Positions 37,736-46,074 of a DNA stretch of 64,000 nucleotides are shown piece after piece. Both the position numbers and the translations under genes were made by a program. Each line of letters opens with the position of its first letter. Position 1 is the stretch's first letter. A model generated the notes under the pieces. The model was not told the DNA's origin. It ran no database searches and worked only from the letters and a program-made list of their open reading frames with translations. This DNA is from Microvirga pakistanensis (GTDB taxonomy: Bacteria > Pseudomonadota > Alphaproteobacteria > Rhizobiales > Beijerinckiaceae): the NCBI RefSeq assembly GCF_004458765.1, contig NZ_SPJX01000469.1:248001-312000 (forward strand). Direction: 5' to 3'.

Positions 37736-38038
37736 ATGCTTGGAACGAAGAAAACACCGAACCGCTATGGCAAGCGGGTCACCCGTGTCGAGCCCCCGTC
37801 GCTGGACGAGGCCATTGCCGCCGCACAGGGCCTGACCGACGACATCGAGTGCCAGATCGAGATCGCCTCCCAGCTCATGGGCTTGCCCGAGGACGAGGTG
37901 CGGCCCGTCGTCCTCAAGATGTCGACCCAGACCCGCCGGCCGGAACGGGGTCCCTTCGCGGACCGTATTCTGGATCGTGGCGAGGGCGCCAAGGTCATCG
38001 TCGTGGAGCGCCGCCGTCCGCGCTTGGCAGCGCGATAG
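37736..38038 (+). CDS. Conserved hypothetical protein
   Basis: A 100-residue basic protein of unknown function: MLGTKKTPNRYGKRVTRVEPPSLDEAIAAAQGLTDDIECQIEIASQLMGLPEDEVRPVVLKM, then an Arg/Pro-rich tail. The helical middle (DEAIAAAQGLTDDIECQIEIASQLMGL) looks structured. ATG 37736 has GGAGAAG just upstream; an earlier in-frame ATG at 37688 lacks a ribosome site. No motif identifies a function. Confidence 0.65.
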   Translation: MLGTKKTPNRYGKRVTRVEPPSLDEAIAAAQGLTDDIECQIEIASQLMGLPEDEVRPVVLKMSTQTRRPERGPFADRILDRGEGAKVIVVERRRPRLAAR

Positions 38039-38107
38039 AATTCCCCTATCGACGCATTCGAGTCCCCGGGACTGCGCGACGTCAGTCCGTTTTTTGAAGT
38101 TGCCCGC

Positions 38108-39025
38108 ATGGTCAAAGGCATCATTCTTGCCTTCCTTGCCTTTGCCGTGTTCGCCTGGGGCGATGCCGTGGTGAAGGCGATCGGTCACGATCTCGATCCC
38201 TTCGAGGTGACCTTCTTCGGCTATCTGATCCCCCTCCTGCTCTCTCCAGCCTTCATGAAACCCGGCGACAGGCTGACCGACCTGGTGCGCTGGAAGAGCC
38301 CCTGGCTCATGGCGCTCAGGGTTTTCTTCATCTCGGTGACGACGCCCTTGAGCGTCATGGCCTTCACCCGACTTCCCTTCGCGGAGGCCTTCGCCCTCCT
38401 GTTTCTGATGCCGAGCCTCGTGACGGTGCTGTCGATCTTCATCCTGAAGGAGACCGTCCGGTGGCGGCGCGGCCTTGCGGTCTGCGCGGCCTTCATCGGC
38501 GTGCTCATCATCGTCCGTCCCGGATTCCGCGAGGTCCTCCCCGGTCACCTGATCGCCATCGCGGCCGCTCTGTGTGCTGCGGGCGGCGTCATCATGGGAC
38601 GCATGATCGGCACGACCGAGACGCGATACACCCTGATCGGGAGCGTCTTTCTCGGCACCGCACTCATCGCCGGCATCCTCATGATCCCCGGCTTCACATG
38701 GCCGACGCCGTCCCAGTGGGGATTGCTGCTCGCCTTCGCGGCGACGGCTTTCGTCGCTCAGGCCTTTTTCGTCATCGCGACGACCTATGCGCCCGCGGAC
38801 CGGCTCGGGGCCGCGCAATACAGCCAGATCCTCTGGGCTCTCGTCATCGGTGCGTTCTTCTTCGACGAATGGCCCGATGCCATGGCGCTTGTGGGGATCG
38901 TCGTCGTCGTCGCGGCGGGATTGTTCATCTTCGCCCGGGAGCAGACGCTGAAAAAGGCGCCGGCTGCGGCCAGAGTGGCCTCCTCGCCAGAGGAGCGGGC
39001 TGACCTGGAACCGGCCGCGCGCTGA
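38108..39025 (+). CDS. DMT family transporter (EamA)
   Basis: A 305-residue inner-membrane protein with ten predicted hydrophobic helices in two EamA repeats (ILAFLAFAVFAWGDAVVKAIG...; LIAIAAALCAAGGVIMGRMIG...). The first repeat ends VLSIFILKETVRWRRGLAVCAAFIGVLIIVRPG, and the second ends YSQILWALVIGAFFFDEWPDAMALVGIVVVVAAGLFIFARE. Both are classic for drug/metabolite exporters. The C-terminus is hydrophilic. The substrate cannot be inferred. Confidence 0.92.
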   Translation: MVKGIILAFLAFAVFAWGDAVVKAIGHDLDPFEVTFFGYLIPLLLSPAFMKPGDRLTDLVRWKSPWLMALRVFFISVTTPLSVMAFTRLPFAEAFALLFLMPSLVTVLSIFILKETVRWRRGLAVCAAFIGVLIIVRPGFREVLPGHLIAIAAALCAAGGVIMGRMIGTTETRYTLIGSVFLGTALIAGILMIPGFTWPTPSQWGLLLAFAATAFVAQAFFVIATTYAPADRLGAAQYSQILWALVIGAFFFDEWPDAMALVGIVVVVAAGLFIFAREQTLKKAPAAARVASSPEERADLEPAAR

Positions 39026-39317
39026 CAGGACATCCATTTCCCCTCCGCCTGACGCAGCGGTCGGCACAACTCCTTCCGCTGATCTCGACGCAGGCGCCTC
39101 CGCGGTGACTCCTCTCGCAAGAACCGACGCGCGGCATCGTGTCCGTTGTCGCACCCCGGCATGTGCATTAATCCCCATCCGAATGCCTGCTCATCCGGAT
39201 GCTTTAATTTCCCGAACGGAACCATAGAGCAACGCCGACCCCGTCGGCCCGACATGAGAGGCGTTTCATTGATCGATTCTTTGTGCCGTTTGCTCCACCA
39301 CTGCTCTGGATTGTCCC

Positions 39318-41300
39318 ATGCCCGCCGTTGCCACCTTCAGCCCTTCGGGTAACTCCTACATCGATGGCCTTCTGGGCACCCTCAAGTGGGGGGTGAACAG
39401 CTTCACTTACAGTTTCCCGACGAGTGGCGCCTATTACGGCTCCTCCTACGGCGATGGCGAGAACGTCACAAATTTCGGTGCACTCAACACCAGTCAGCAG
39501 ACGGCCACGCGTGCCGCCCTCAAGATGTTCGCTTCGGTGGCGAATCTCAGCTTCACCGCGATCGGGGAGACCTCCACCCAGCACGCCGACCTGCGCTTCG
39601 CCCTCTCTGACAAGCCCGGGACCGCCTGGGCCTACTTCCCGACCACCTCTCCGGTCGGCGGAGATGCATGGTTCAACAAATCCAGTGGCGCCTACAGCAG
39701 CCCGATCAAGGGCAACTACGCCTACCTGACTTTCGTCCACGAGATCGGACATGCGCTCGGGCTGGAGCACTCGCACGAGAGCGGCATGCCGTCGGCGCGC
39801 GACTCCATCGAGTACACGATCATGAGCTACCGCTCATATGTGGGCGCCTCCACCACGAGCGGCTATGTCAACGAGACCTGGGGCTTTGCGCAGTCGCTGA
39901 TGATGTACGACATCGCCGCCCTGCAGCACATGTACGGCGCCAACTACGCGACCAACGCGGGGAACACGACCTATTCCTGGAGCCCGACGACGGGCGAGAT
40001 GTTCATCAACAGTACCGGCCAGGGCGCTCCAGGCGGCAACCGGATCCTGCTGACGGTTTGGGACGGTGGCGGCACCGACACCTACGATTTCTCCAAGTAC
40101 ACCAGCGGCCTGAAGGTGGATCTGCGGCCGGGGCAATGGACCACCACCACCACGGCGCAACTCGCGCGACTGAAGTGGGACGGCTCGAAGGTCGCCGTGG
40201 GCAATATCGCGAACGCCCTGCTCCACAACGGCGACACTCGCGCGCTGATCGAGAACGCCACCGGCGGCTCCGGCAACGATGCTCTGACGGGCAACGACAC
40301 CCATAACCTGCTCAGGGGCGCCGCGGGCACCGATCGCCTGACCGGAGGCCGGGGCAACGATACCCTGGATGGCGGAACCGGGACGGATACCGTCGTCTTC
40401 AGCGGCGCGCGCTCGAGCTACAGCATCGAGAGCCTTTCGAGCGGGTCCGTGCGCGTGACGGACCTGCGGGCCGATACCCCGGACGGCCAGGACACCGTCT
40501 CGACGGCCGAATGGTTTCAGTTCACGGACAAGCTCTATTCCGCAGCAGAACTCAGCGGCAATACGGCGACCACCCCGCTGATCCTGACCACGGCGACCAC
40601 GAGCAACGTGACCGTGACGGGGACCGAGAGCAACAACACGCTGTCTGGAGGCGCCGGCGACGACAAGCTCTATGGATATGGCGGAAACGACAGGCTGACC
40701 GGCGCTGCCGGCCGGGACTATCTCAGCGGGGGTACGGGTACCGACACCGCAGTCTATGCCAATGCGAAGGCCGGGGTTCTTGCCGACCTGATGAATGGGA
40801 CCGGGAATACGGGCGACGCATCCGGCGACACCTATTCCAGCATCGAGAATCTCACCGGCAGCGCCTACGCGGACTCCTTGCGCGGCACCGACTCGGCCAA
40901 CACGATCGCCGGCTACGCGGGAAACGACACCCTGTACGGGCGCGGCGGCAACGACAGGATCATCGGCGGGGCCGGCAAGGACATCCTGTCCGGCGGCAGC
41001 GGGGCCGATGTCTTCGACTTCGACGCGACAACCGAGTCCCTGTCGACCGCGCGGGACACGATCTCGGACTTTTTGCGCGGCAGCGATCGTATCGATCTGC
41101 GCAGCATCGACGCCAATACGAGGATGTCCGGCGACCAGGCCTTCTCTTTCATCGGCGGCAAGGCGTTTACTGGGAGCGCAGGCCAACTCAAGTTCAGCGC
41201 AGGCGTTCTGTCTGCGGACGTGAACGGGGATCGGACGGCCGATTTCCAGGTCAACGTGTCAGGGCTGTCGGTGCTTGCTGCAACCGATTTCCTTCTGTGA
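39318..41300 (+). CDS. Serralysin-type M10 metallopeptidase with RTX repeats
   Basis: A 660-residue zinc protease probably secreted by a type I system; there is no N-terminal signal peptide. The metzincin motif HEIGHALGLEH has His141, Glu142, His145 and His151. The Met-turn is Met169 with the nearby Tyr ligand Tyr171 (TIMSYRSY). RTX nonapeptides occupy ~320-355 (GGRGNDTLDGGTG) and 440-590 (GGAGDDKLYGYGGNDRLTG; YGRGGNDRIIGGAGKD). The serralysin C-terminal Ca-binding domain (SGADVFDFDATTESLSTARDTISDFLRGSDRIDLRSID...FSFIGGKAF) follows. No Inh-type inhibitor or T1SS gene is adjacent. Confidence 0.93.
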   Translation: MPAVATFSPSGNSYIDGLLGTLKWGVNSFTYSFPTSGAYYGSSYGDGENVTNFGALNTSQQTATRAALKMFASVANLSFTAIGETSTQHADLRFALSDKPGTAWAYFPTTSPVGGDAWFNKSSGAYSSPIKGNYAYLTFVHEIGHALGLEHSHESGMPSARDSIEYTIMSYRSYVGASTTSGYVNETWGFAQSLMMYDIAALQHMYGANYATNAGNTTYSWSPTTGEMFINSTGQGAPGGNRILLTVWDGGGTDTYDFSKYTSGLKVDLRPGQWTTTTTAQLARLKWDGSKVAVGNIANALLHNGDTRALIENATGGSGNDALTGNDTHNLLRGAAGTDRLTGGRGNDTLDGGTGTDTVVFSGARSSYSIESLSSGSVRVTDLRADTPDGQDTVSTAEWFQFTDKLYSAAELSGNTATTPLILTTATTSNVTVTGTESNNTLSGGAGDDKLYGYGGNDRLTGAAGRDYLSGGTGTDTAVYANAKAGVLADLMNGTGNTGDASGDTYSSIENLTGSAYADSLRGTDSANTIAGYAGNDTLYGRGGNDRIIGGAGKDILSGGSGADVFDFDATTESLSTARDTISDFLRGSDRIDLRSIDANTRMSGDQAFSFIGGKAFTGSAGQLKFSAGVLSADVNGDRTADFQVNVSGLSVLAATDFLL

Positions 41301-41321
41301 AGGCCTGCTGAGGATCGCACC

Positions 41322-41549
41322 ATGAGCGACTGGATCGCTTTCGATCGCTGGACCGAGTGTGTTGGATTGGAACGGCCCGGCTATGTGTTCGAGGTCAGGA
41401 ACCGAGAAGGGCTGACCCTGCAGACCGCCTGCACTGTTCCCCTCCAGCTGCCGGCGGACTGGAAGTCCGCTCCGGTGTCGTTCCGGCTCATCGAGGAACC
41501 CAAGCCGCGGCACTCGGCGCCGATTCCGACGCCTCTCAAACGGCCCTAG
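41322..41549 (+). CDS. Hypothetical small protein downstream of metalloprotease
   Basis: A 75-residue protein: MSDWIAFDRWTECVGLERPGYVFEVRNREGLTLQTACTVPLQLPADWKSAPVSFRLIEEP, then a Pro-rich tail. GAGGA lies at good distance before the ATG. It follows the protease gene by 21 nt, so cotranscription is likely. It lacks a signal peptide and does not look like the periplasmic serralysin inhibitor. Function unknown. Confidence 0.6.
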   Translation: MSDWIAFDRWTECVGLERPGYVFEVRNREGLTLQTACTVPLQLPADWKSAPVSFRLIEEPKPRHSAPIPTPLKRP

Positions 41550-41609
41550 CGCATCGTGCGGACCCAGAGGGTCGGGTTCGAGACCCGAAGGGCCGCATGA
41601 GTGATGCGC
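41549..41609. repeat. Large imperfect inverted repeat
   Basis: Outer arms GCGCATC (41549-41555) and GATGCGC (41603-41609) enclose GTGCGG/CCGCAT and an inner GGGT...ACCC. Together they form a long hairpin directly after the stop codon. It is probably the transcript end of the protease operon; it also sits 25 nt from the island boundary. Confidence 0.55.
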
Positions 41610-41633
41610 CGCTTGAGAGAGGAAGCAATCAAC

Positions 41634-41677
41634 GGCGACCCCTGCAGGGCTCGAACCTGCGGCCTACTGCTTAGAAG
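41634..41677 (-). repeat. Attachment-site copy: 3' part of tRNA-Arg duplicated
   Basis: These 44 nt match 45103-45146, the 3' part of tRNA-Arg(TCT) from anticodon loop to discriminator base, with a single mismatch (41662 G versus A). The copy cannot form a tRNA. It is the distal att site left by an integrative element that used the tRNA gene. Confidence 0.85.
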
Positions 41678-42207
41678 TCGTTGGGCGCATTAAGGAATCT
41701 ATGGGAAATCAGGGTGCTACCGGATGGTTCGCCATCATGAGTTTCCCATATGTTTCCGTCTGGTTGAGCTATCATCAGGGGGATACCTGTTGCACCGTCT
41801 CGGGAGGCGGAAGGATGGCCCACCCCGGACTACAGCGATTGGCCTGAGGCAAGAAGCGTCAGACCTGACTATAGTTCGTCGGCTTGGAGGTGCGGCGGCT
41901 CCTGACCATAGCGGTGGACCAGGCGCGGAGAGGCCGGAGAGGACATCATCCCCGTGCCTCTTCTTCTGCCCGATCCAGCCATAGAGTTCAGTAGTATTCG
42001 CGACCACACCGAGAGCCTCGCTGGGCCTGGTTTGACTGACGCTCTACTGCCTTCGCTGGATGTGCGGTCGGAAAGTCTTCCGATTAGACTCAATCACACC
42101 CCTATCCGGTTCCATAAAGGGGATTATCCGAAAAGCGCGCTGTCATAAGCGGAAGCAAACGTTCGGCAGGTCCGAAATGCTATCAGGCAGAACGAACCCC
42201 TGCTCCG
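41678..42207. other. Non-coding stretch inside the island
   Basis: I see no gene here. Short open frames in this stretch lack ribosome sites and recognisable motifs. The base composition is lower in GC than the flanking chromosome, consistent with island debris. Confidence 0.5.
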
Positions 42208-42657
42208 TCATTCCGCTTCAACGCGAAGCGTGCGGGGATCTCGATGTCCCCGTTTTACCGCCTCTGTATCAAAGGCTTCGTTATATATGAGGCTCAGGTT
42301 CGTTTGCTTCCGCCCATCTGGATAGACCTTACCTGTTTGCTGAAACAGTCTGTGGTTTGGGTCTCTAGCCGCCAATTCAGCCCTCAACGTTCCTGTTTGA
42401 GCCCCGATCCCAATCGCGTTCAAGATCTGAATTTCAAGCCTGGCCTTTAAGTTATCGATCTCCTGCCGAAGGCTAGCGATCACTTCATTCTGCTGTGCGA
42501 TTGTCGTATTCTTCTGAGCAATGATCTGGTTCTGCTTTAGGATCTCGGCATTGCAATCCTGAATAATTACTGTGGCCTGCGCATGGAGGCGGTCGTAATC
42601 CCGCCGCGCGTCTCCGATGGCATGAGCCGTCGCAATGCCTTCCCAATCGAACCCCAT
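42208..42657 (-). CDS. Hypothetical coiled-coil protein
   Basis: A 149-residue soluble protein: MGFDWEGIATAHAIGDARRDYDRLHAQATVIIQDCNAEIL, then a heptad-like run rich in Gln/Asn/Ile (KQNQIIAQKNTTIAQQNEVIASLRQEIDNLKARLE) that should form a coiled coil. The C-terminal part is GRKQTNLSLIYNEAFDTEAVKRG. ATG 42657 has GGGGGC upstream; the frame continues upstream without a ribosome site. Probably island cargo; function unknown. Confidence 0.65.
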   Translation of the reverse strand: MGFDWEGIATAHAIGDARRDYDRLHAQATVIIQDCNAEILKQNQIIAQKNTTIAQQNEVIASLRQEIDNLKARLEIQILNAIGIGAQTGTLRAELAARDPNHRLFQQTGKVYPDGRKQTNLSLIYNEAFDTEAVKRGHRDPRTLRVEAE

Positions 42658-43010
42658 AGCTGCCCCCGTTTTTGGCCTGTGCTTGCACTGTTGGTCTATG
42701 GACACATCCCTTCCACAACCCGTCAATCCTAGGATTAAGGGCCAGTCAGTGAGGTCATGGTTGCGTAAGCGGCGTTCCGCGAAATCGACGGAGCGCACTC
42801 ACGTCCCTCACCTCTCCCGTTGCTCTGGATGGGAGGGAGTAACGCAAGATTTGTATGTGACGTCATTCGCATCGCTCGCCCCGAGCCCCCCTCTAAGTAG
42901 GCTGGCCTCCGCTCGGAGGACTTCAATTCACGTCGGAACAATCTTCTGTTAGGCTTGTCTTGGCGGACCAAGGTTGATCATCCTGTGGTCCAAGCTGGCC
43001 GTGTGAACAG
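42658..43010. other. Intergenic region, divergent promoters presumed
   Basis: This lies between the divergent coiled-coil and YqhA-like genes. No gene, RNA or clear motif is visible. It must hold both promoters if the genes are expressed. Confidence 0.4.
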
Positions 43011-43562
43011 ATGCTTCATTTCATTCTGTCGTTACGCTGGATTACTCTCCTTGCGGCCGCTGGCGCTGCCATTGGGGCGCTCCTGATCTTTGGAGTTGGT
43101 GGCATCAAGCTGGCTCACGCCGTGGGGTTTGCCCTTCTTCCAAGTGTAACCAGCGACCTCACGGTGATCGCCGCGGTGATGCAGGCTACTGATGCGTTCC
43201 TGTTCGGACTTGTGCTGATCGTCTTCGCCTATGCGATCATGTTCGGCTTTGCCTTCGACCTCCCCAAGAGAGCGAAGGCCAAGCTGCCTCAGTGGATGAG
43301 AGTGAGCGGGATCAGTGAACTCAAGATCACGCTGATTGAGGTTATCTTGGTCTACTTGGTCGTGGACTTTGCCACTGACGTGGTGGAGGTCGAGACGCGC
43401 ATTTCTTGGGAGATGCTCGTGAAGCCAGTCGCCATTCTGTTCATCGCAGCATCCCTTCGGCTTGTCTGGGTATCCCACATAGGAAGCCATACGATGATCG
43501 AAGAGGAGCCCAAAGAGCCAACTCAACCAAGACCATCAAAGGGTGAACGAGCCCAGGCATGA
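43011..43562 (+). CDS. YqhA/UPF0114-like membrane protein
   Basis: A 183-residue integral membrane protein with about four hydrophobic segments: LRWITLLAAAGAAIGALLIFGVGG, FLFGLVLIVFAYAIMFGFAF, ELKITLIEVILVYLVVDFATDVV and LVKPVAILFIAASLRLVWV. The architecture and stretches such as DAFLFGLVLIVFAYAIMFGF and ISELKITLIEVILVYLVVDF fit the YqhA (UPF0114) family, whose function is unknown. The C-terminal tail is charged and Pro-rich. Carried inside the tRNA-Arg island. Confidence 0.72.
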   Translation: MLHFILSLRWITLLAAAGAAIGALLIFGVGGIKLAHAVGFALLPSVTSDLTVIAAVMQATDAFLFGLVLIVFAYAIMFGFAFDLPKRAKAKLPQWMRVSGISELKITLIEVILVYLVVDFATDVVEVETRISWEMLVKPVAILFIAASLRLVWVSHIGSHTMIEEEPKEPTQPRPSKGERAQA

Positions 43563-43744
43563 ACAGGCTTGGCCTATCGGCTTGGGCCGTTTTGATTGTG
43601 CTGCGCACTCGATCATATTGCTGCTTCACCTCCAGCGGCCGAGGAGATCAAGGCCACCATGGAGCGGCTTCAGGAGGTCAGAGCACGATGAGCGTAGCAG
43701 GATAGGGTTCAATCCCTCCACCCTTACATAAGCAACGACCTGGA

Positions 43745-43865
43745 CATTTGCCGAGTCGTGCCGATCCAGCCCCAATTGCGCACCAGACGCACGCACGGTT
43801 CCGAACAGGTTCCACTCGATCATGAGGAAGTAGAAGCGCGGGTCCCTTGCTCCGGGTCGGTCCAG
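43745..43865 (-). pseudogene. Frameshifted WGR-domain fragment
   Basis: Reading the minus strand, TDPEQG, then RFYFLMIEWNLFGT in a second frame, then VRLVRNWGWIGTTRQM again shifted, line up with the WGR-domain pattern (DPxxN.RFY.L.I.PTLFG...LVRNWGRIG..GQ). The WGR signature itself is WGW here. Two frame changes within ~120 nt mean it is not functional. WGR-domain genes are frequent island cargo in Rhizobiales. The rest of 43563-44001 shows no other gene. Confidence 0.55.
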
Positions 43866-44001
43866 TGCAGCTCTAGGCGGCGCTCGGATGGAGGTCGGAG
43901 ATCGCCAGGCATTCACAAGAATTACTTCTCAAGAACTGATTGGAAGCGGCGGCGACGCCATTTAGCTTGGCTATAAGGAGAACGAAGAAAGGGAAGAAAT
44001 T

Positions 44002-44199
44002 ATGAAAGCCGTTAATCTTTGTGTGTCGTTGACTCTTGTCGTGGCATCGTCCGTGCCGATGGCCCGTGCTTACGCTCAGTCGGCACCTAAGCCGTTTTTT
44101 GGCACGGTAGAAGGAGCTCGGATACAGTTCAATGGGCGGGAGCTTGTCACGACCTACCCGAGCAATCGCGGCCGAGACGTGTCCGGCTCCTACCGGTAA
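44002..44199 (+). CDS. Small putative exported protein
   Basis: 65 residues. The N-terminus MKAVNLCVSLTLVVASSVPMARAYA is a good Sec signal with a likely cut before QSAPKP. A short mature part PFFGTVEGARIQFNGRELVTTYPSNRGRDVSGSYR follows. AAAGGGAAGAAATT stands just before the ATG. It may be truncated or intact; no homology recognised. Confidence 0.5.
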   Translation: MKAVNLCVSLTLVVASSVPMARAYAQSAPKPFFGTVEGARIQFNGRELVTTYPSNRGRDVSGSYR

Positions 44200-44762
44200 T
44201 GTGCCTTTTCTTATTTCCACCCGTCACGCAAGGAGAACGTATACTGCTGTTCAAAGTACTCCGGGGATGTGGCAAGCAAATTCAGGTTTGCACAAGCGGC
44301 GACCGGGAAAATCACCACATGGCGGGCTCACACGGAGTGCTCCACAGGCCCTGGTTGATCTCTCCAAAGAAAGACAGCGATCATTATGCCTGAGCATGGA
44401 TCAGCTATGCTGCACTAGGTAAATTCGGTGCTGCACCAGATGGTTCTGGTTCGGCGAGCACAGCTCGTCTGGCATTGCTGCTTTTTTGGGCCACGTCTCC
44501 CAGCCTGGAACCTTGAGGCAGGCATATTCCTTCCTCATCTCTCGGCCCCGTCGGCTTCATGGGGTCTGACAAGGTCACGGATAGGACGAGCCTCCCTGAC
44601 CAACCCTCCTAGCATCATTGTGGATACTGCTTCGGCCGCGTCGAGAGATAGTGCCGGTAGGCCTCAATCACTCTCCGGGCAGCCTCGCCCCTGTTGGTCT
44701 CAGTCCCGCTCCGCGATGCTGGTCCGTGACTGGGTCGACGAAACGGCCAATATCCCGGTGCC
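44200..44762. other. Island debris, no gene recognised
   Basis: Short open frames overlap here in both directions without a ribosome site or motif. The part just before 44763 may hold further decayed integrase coding sequence, but I could not read it with confidence. Confidence 0.4.
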
Positions 44763-45044
44763 ATGGGTCATAGCCTCCGGGACCTCTCCTACATGGGCCA
44801 CGAAGCCAAGCGGATGATCCGGCTCGCCGGCCTGCGGGATGAACTGAGCCTCACATCATTCCGGCATGGCGGGCTCACCGAGATGGGCGACGCTGACCTG
44901 GCCGACGCTCAGATGCGCGCGATCTCCCGCCACAAGTCGGCAAGGATCTTGCCGACCTATGTGAAGCGGACTTAGAAGCAGATCATCAAGGCGACGAAAA
45001 AGCGGCGTTCAGCGCGGGCGAAAGCAGCACACTTGTCTGGATGA
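44763..45044 (+). pseudogene. Tyrosine recombinase/integrase, C-terminal remnant
   Basis: The frame HEAKRMIRLAGLRDELSLTSFRHGGLTEMGDADLADAQMRAISRHKSARILPTYVKRT matches the catalytic C-terminus of phage-type integrases. It contains the R-H-x-x pair in SFRHGG, a later His (RHKS) and the nucleophile Tyr in TYVKRT. An in-frame TAG at 44973-44975 interrupts a tail that otherwise continues KQIIKATKKRRSARAKAAH. The N-terminal two thirds are missing. It lies 57 nt from the tRNA-Arg att site, the expected place for the element's integrase. Confidence 0.75.
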
Positions 45045-45101
45045 CAACTGCCGGCTTGTCTGAATGGAACTAACAATCGGGCGCTAAGCCGTTGAAACAG
45101 T

Positions 45102-45178
45102 TGGCGACCCCTGCAGGGCTCGAACCTGCGACCTACTGCTTAGAAGGCAGTTGCTCTATCCAGCTGAGCTAAGGGGCC
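45102..45178 (-). tRNA. tRNA-Arg (anticodon TCT)
   Basis: A 77-nt cloverleaf including encoded CCA. The acceptor stem is GGCCCCT/AGGGGTC, the anticodon loop CTTCTAA sits in the stem ACTGC/GCAGT, and the T-arm contains GGTTCGAGCC. Its 3' part was the integration target of the adjacent island and is duplicated at 41634-41677. Confidence 0.95.
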
Positions 45179-45199
45179 GTCGGTCCGCAGGCCTGGACC

Positions 45200-45505
45200 T
45201 CAATGGGTCCAGGGGCCGACGCGATTGAACTTGAAGTTGTCGGAATAGGAAATCGTGCGCCGCTTCACCTCGTGCGGCTCCTCGACCCGGTAGGCGATGC
45301 CCTCGCGCTCGGCATAGGCCATCGCCTCCTCCTTGGAGTCAAACCATAGGCGCAGCTGCTGGCGGGTATCGCCTGAGCTGGTCCAGCCCATGAGGGGCTC
45401 GATCTCGCGAGGCTTGTCCTGCTCGAAGACGAGCAACCATTGCTTCGTCCGGGCCAAGCCGGACTGCGTTGCGGATTTGGCGGGTTTGTAAATCCGGGCA
45501 GGCAT
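45200..45505 (-). CDS. ETC complex I subunit (NDUFS4/18-kDa homologue)
   Basis: A 101-residue accessory subunit of NADH:ubiquinone oxidoreductase, peripheral at the inner membrane. The sequence MPARIYKPAKSATQSGLARTKQWLLVFEQDKPREIEPLMGWTSSGDTRQQLRLWFDSKEEAMAYAEREGIAYRVEEPHE follows the NDUFS4 pattern. ATG 45505 is chosen; GTG and TTG codons slightly upstream are alternatives. It lies between tRNA-Arg and tRNA-Pro on the same strand. Confidence 0.93.
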   Translation of the reverse strand: MPARIYKPAKSATQSGLARTKQWLLVFEQDKPREIEPLMGWTSSGDTRQQLRLWFDSKEEAMAYAEREGIAYRVEEPHEVKRRTISYSDNFKFNRVGPWTH

Positions 45506-45544
45506 CGGTCTTTGCACTCTCTCCAAGACGTGAGCCGGTGAGAA

Positions 45545-45621
45545 TGGTCGGGGCGGCAGGATTTGAACCCGCGACCCTCTGCTCCCAAAGCAGATGCGCT
45601 ACCAGACTGCGCTACACCCCG
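45545..45621 (-). tRNA. tRNA-Pro (anticodon TGG)
   Basis: A 77-nt cloverleaf with encoded CCA. It starts CGGGGTGTAGCGCAGTCTGG, the anticodon loop is TTTGGGA in the stem CTGC/GCAG, and the T-arm is GGGTTCAAATCC. Acceptor CGGGG pairs with CCCCG. Confidence 0.95.
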
Positions 45622-46074
45622 AGTCTCTCAACGGCTTGGTTTGTCTATCGTTTTGAGAACCCCTACGCAAGCACAAGGTTTCGGCCCGGGAGGCAATAAC
45701 GATGGGAAATAGGCCGTGACGAGCCTGGCGCCCTCACGAAAGCCTTGAGAGCCTCAGCCAGAGAGGAGCCGCGACGGACCGGCTGGAGCCACAACAGGAT
45801 GTAGGCTGCAAAGATGTAAATCCCCGCATGGGCTGCATGGAACGCGGTTTCATCAATGGAAACAATCCAGCGCCAGAATCATATTCCTCTACGGCATCTT
45901 CGAGTTCTCCAGCCTCTCATCTTCTGAACAGAGGGCACCAGGACCATCGATGCGCATCGAGCAATGTTGTTATTCCGTTGGGCATCTTAAGGCGAGTTGC
46001 TGGGGGAGAGCGTAGAGAAATCTTTTCCTTGTCCGACAATCGATGCTAGACCCCCTCTAAAAATAGGGGCAAAA
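45622..46074. other. Intergenic region with an unassigned stop-free stretch
   Basis: No confident gene. On the minus strand a stop-free frame (about 45880 down to the TAG at 45663) encodes a hydrophobic run AHAGIYIFAAYILLWLQPVRRG. It has no ATG, GTG or TTG start in place, so it may be a gene relic. Confidence 0.4.

Larger units (their letters stand above)
41634..45146. mobile_element. Decayed tRNA-Arg-integrated genomic island (~3.5 kb)
   Basis: It is delimited by the 44-nt direct repeat of the tRNA-Arg 3' part at both ends and lies on the 3' side of the intact tRNA, as expected for tyrosine-integrase elements. Inside are an integrase C-terminal remnant next to the tRNA, a broken WGR-domain fragment, a coiled-coil protein, a YqhA-like membrane protein and a small exported protein. 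Coding density and codon regularity are lower than in the flanks. Most of the original element appears deleted. Confidence 0.78.

Noticed and set aside
41549-41609. A tRNA-like T-arm (GGGTTCGAGACCC) suggesting another tRNA
   Set aside because: No anticodon arm, D-arm or acceptor pairing can be built. The segment is better explained as a long inverted repeat acting as a terminator.
42800-43000. Possible CRISPR or tandem repeat in the island
   Set aside because: No regularly spaced direct repeats are present here or anywhere in the window; no CRISPR array or cas gene was found.
44428-44817. 129-codon open frame as a gene in the island
   Set aside because: There is no ribosome site and the translation is Ser/Pro/Arg-rich without motifs. 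It overlaps the integrase remnant in another frame.
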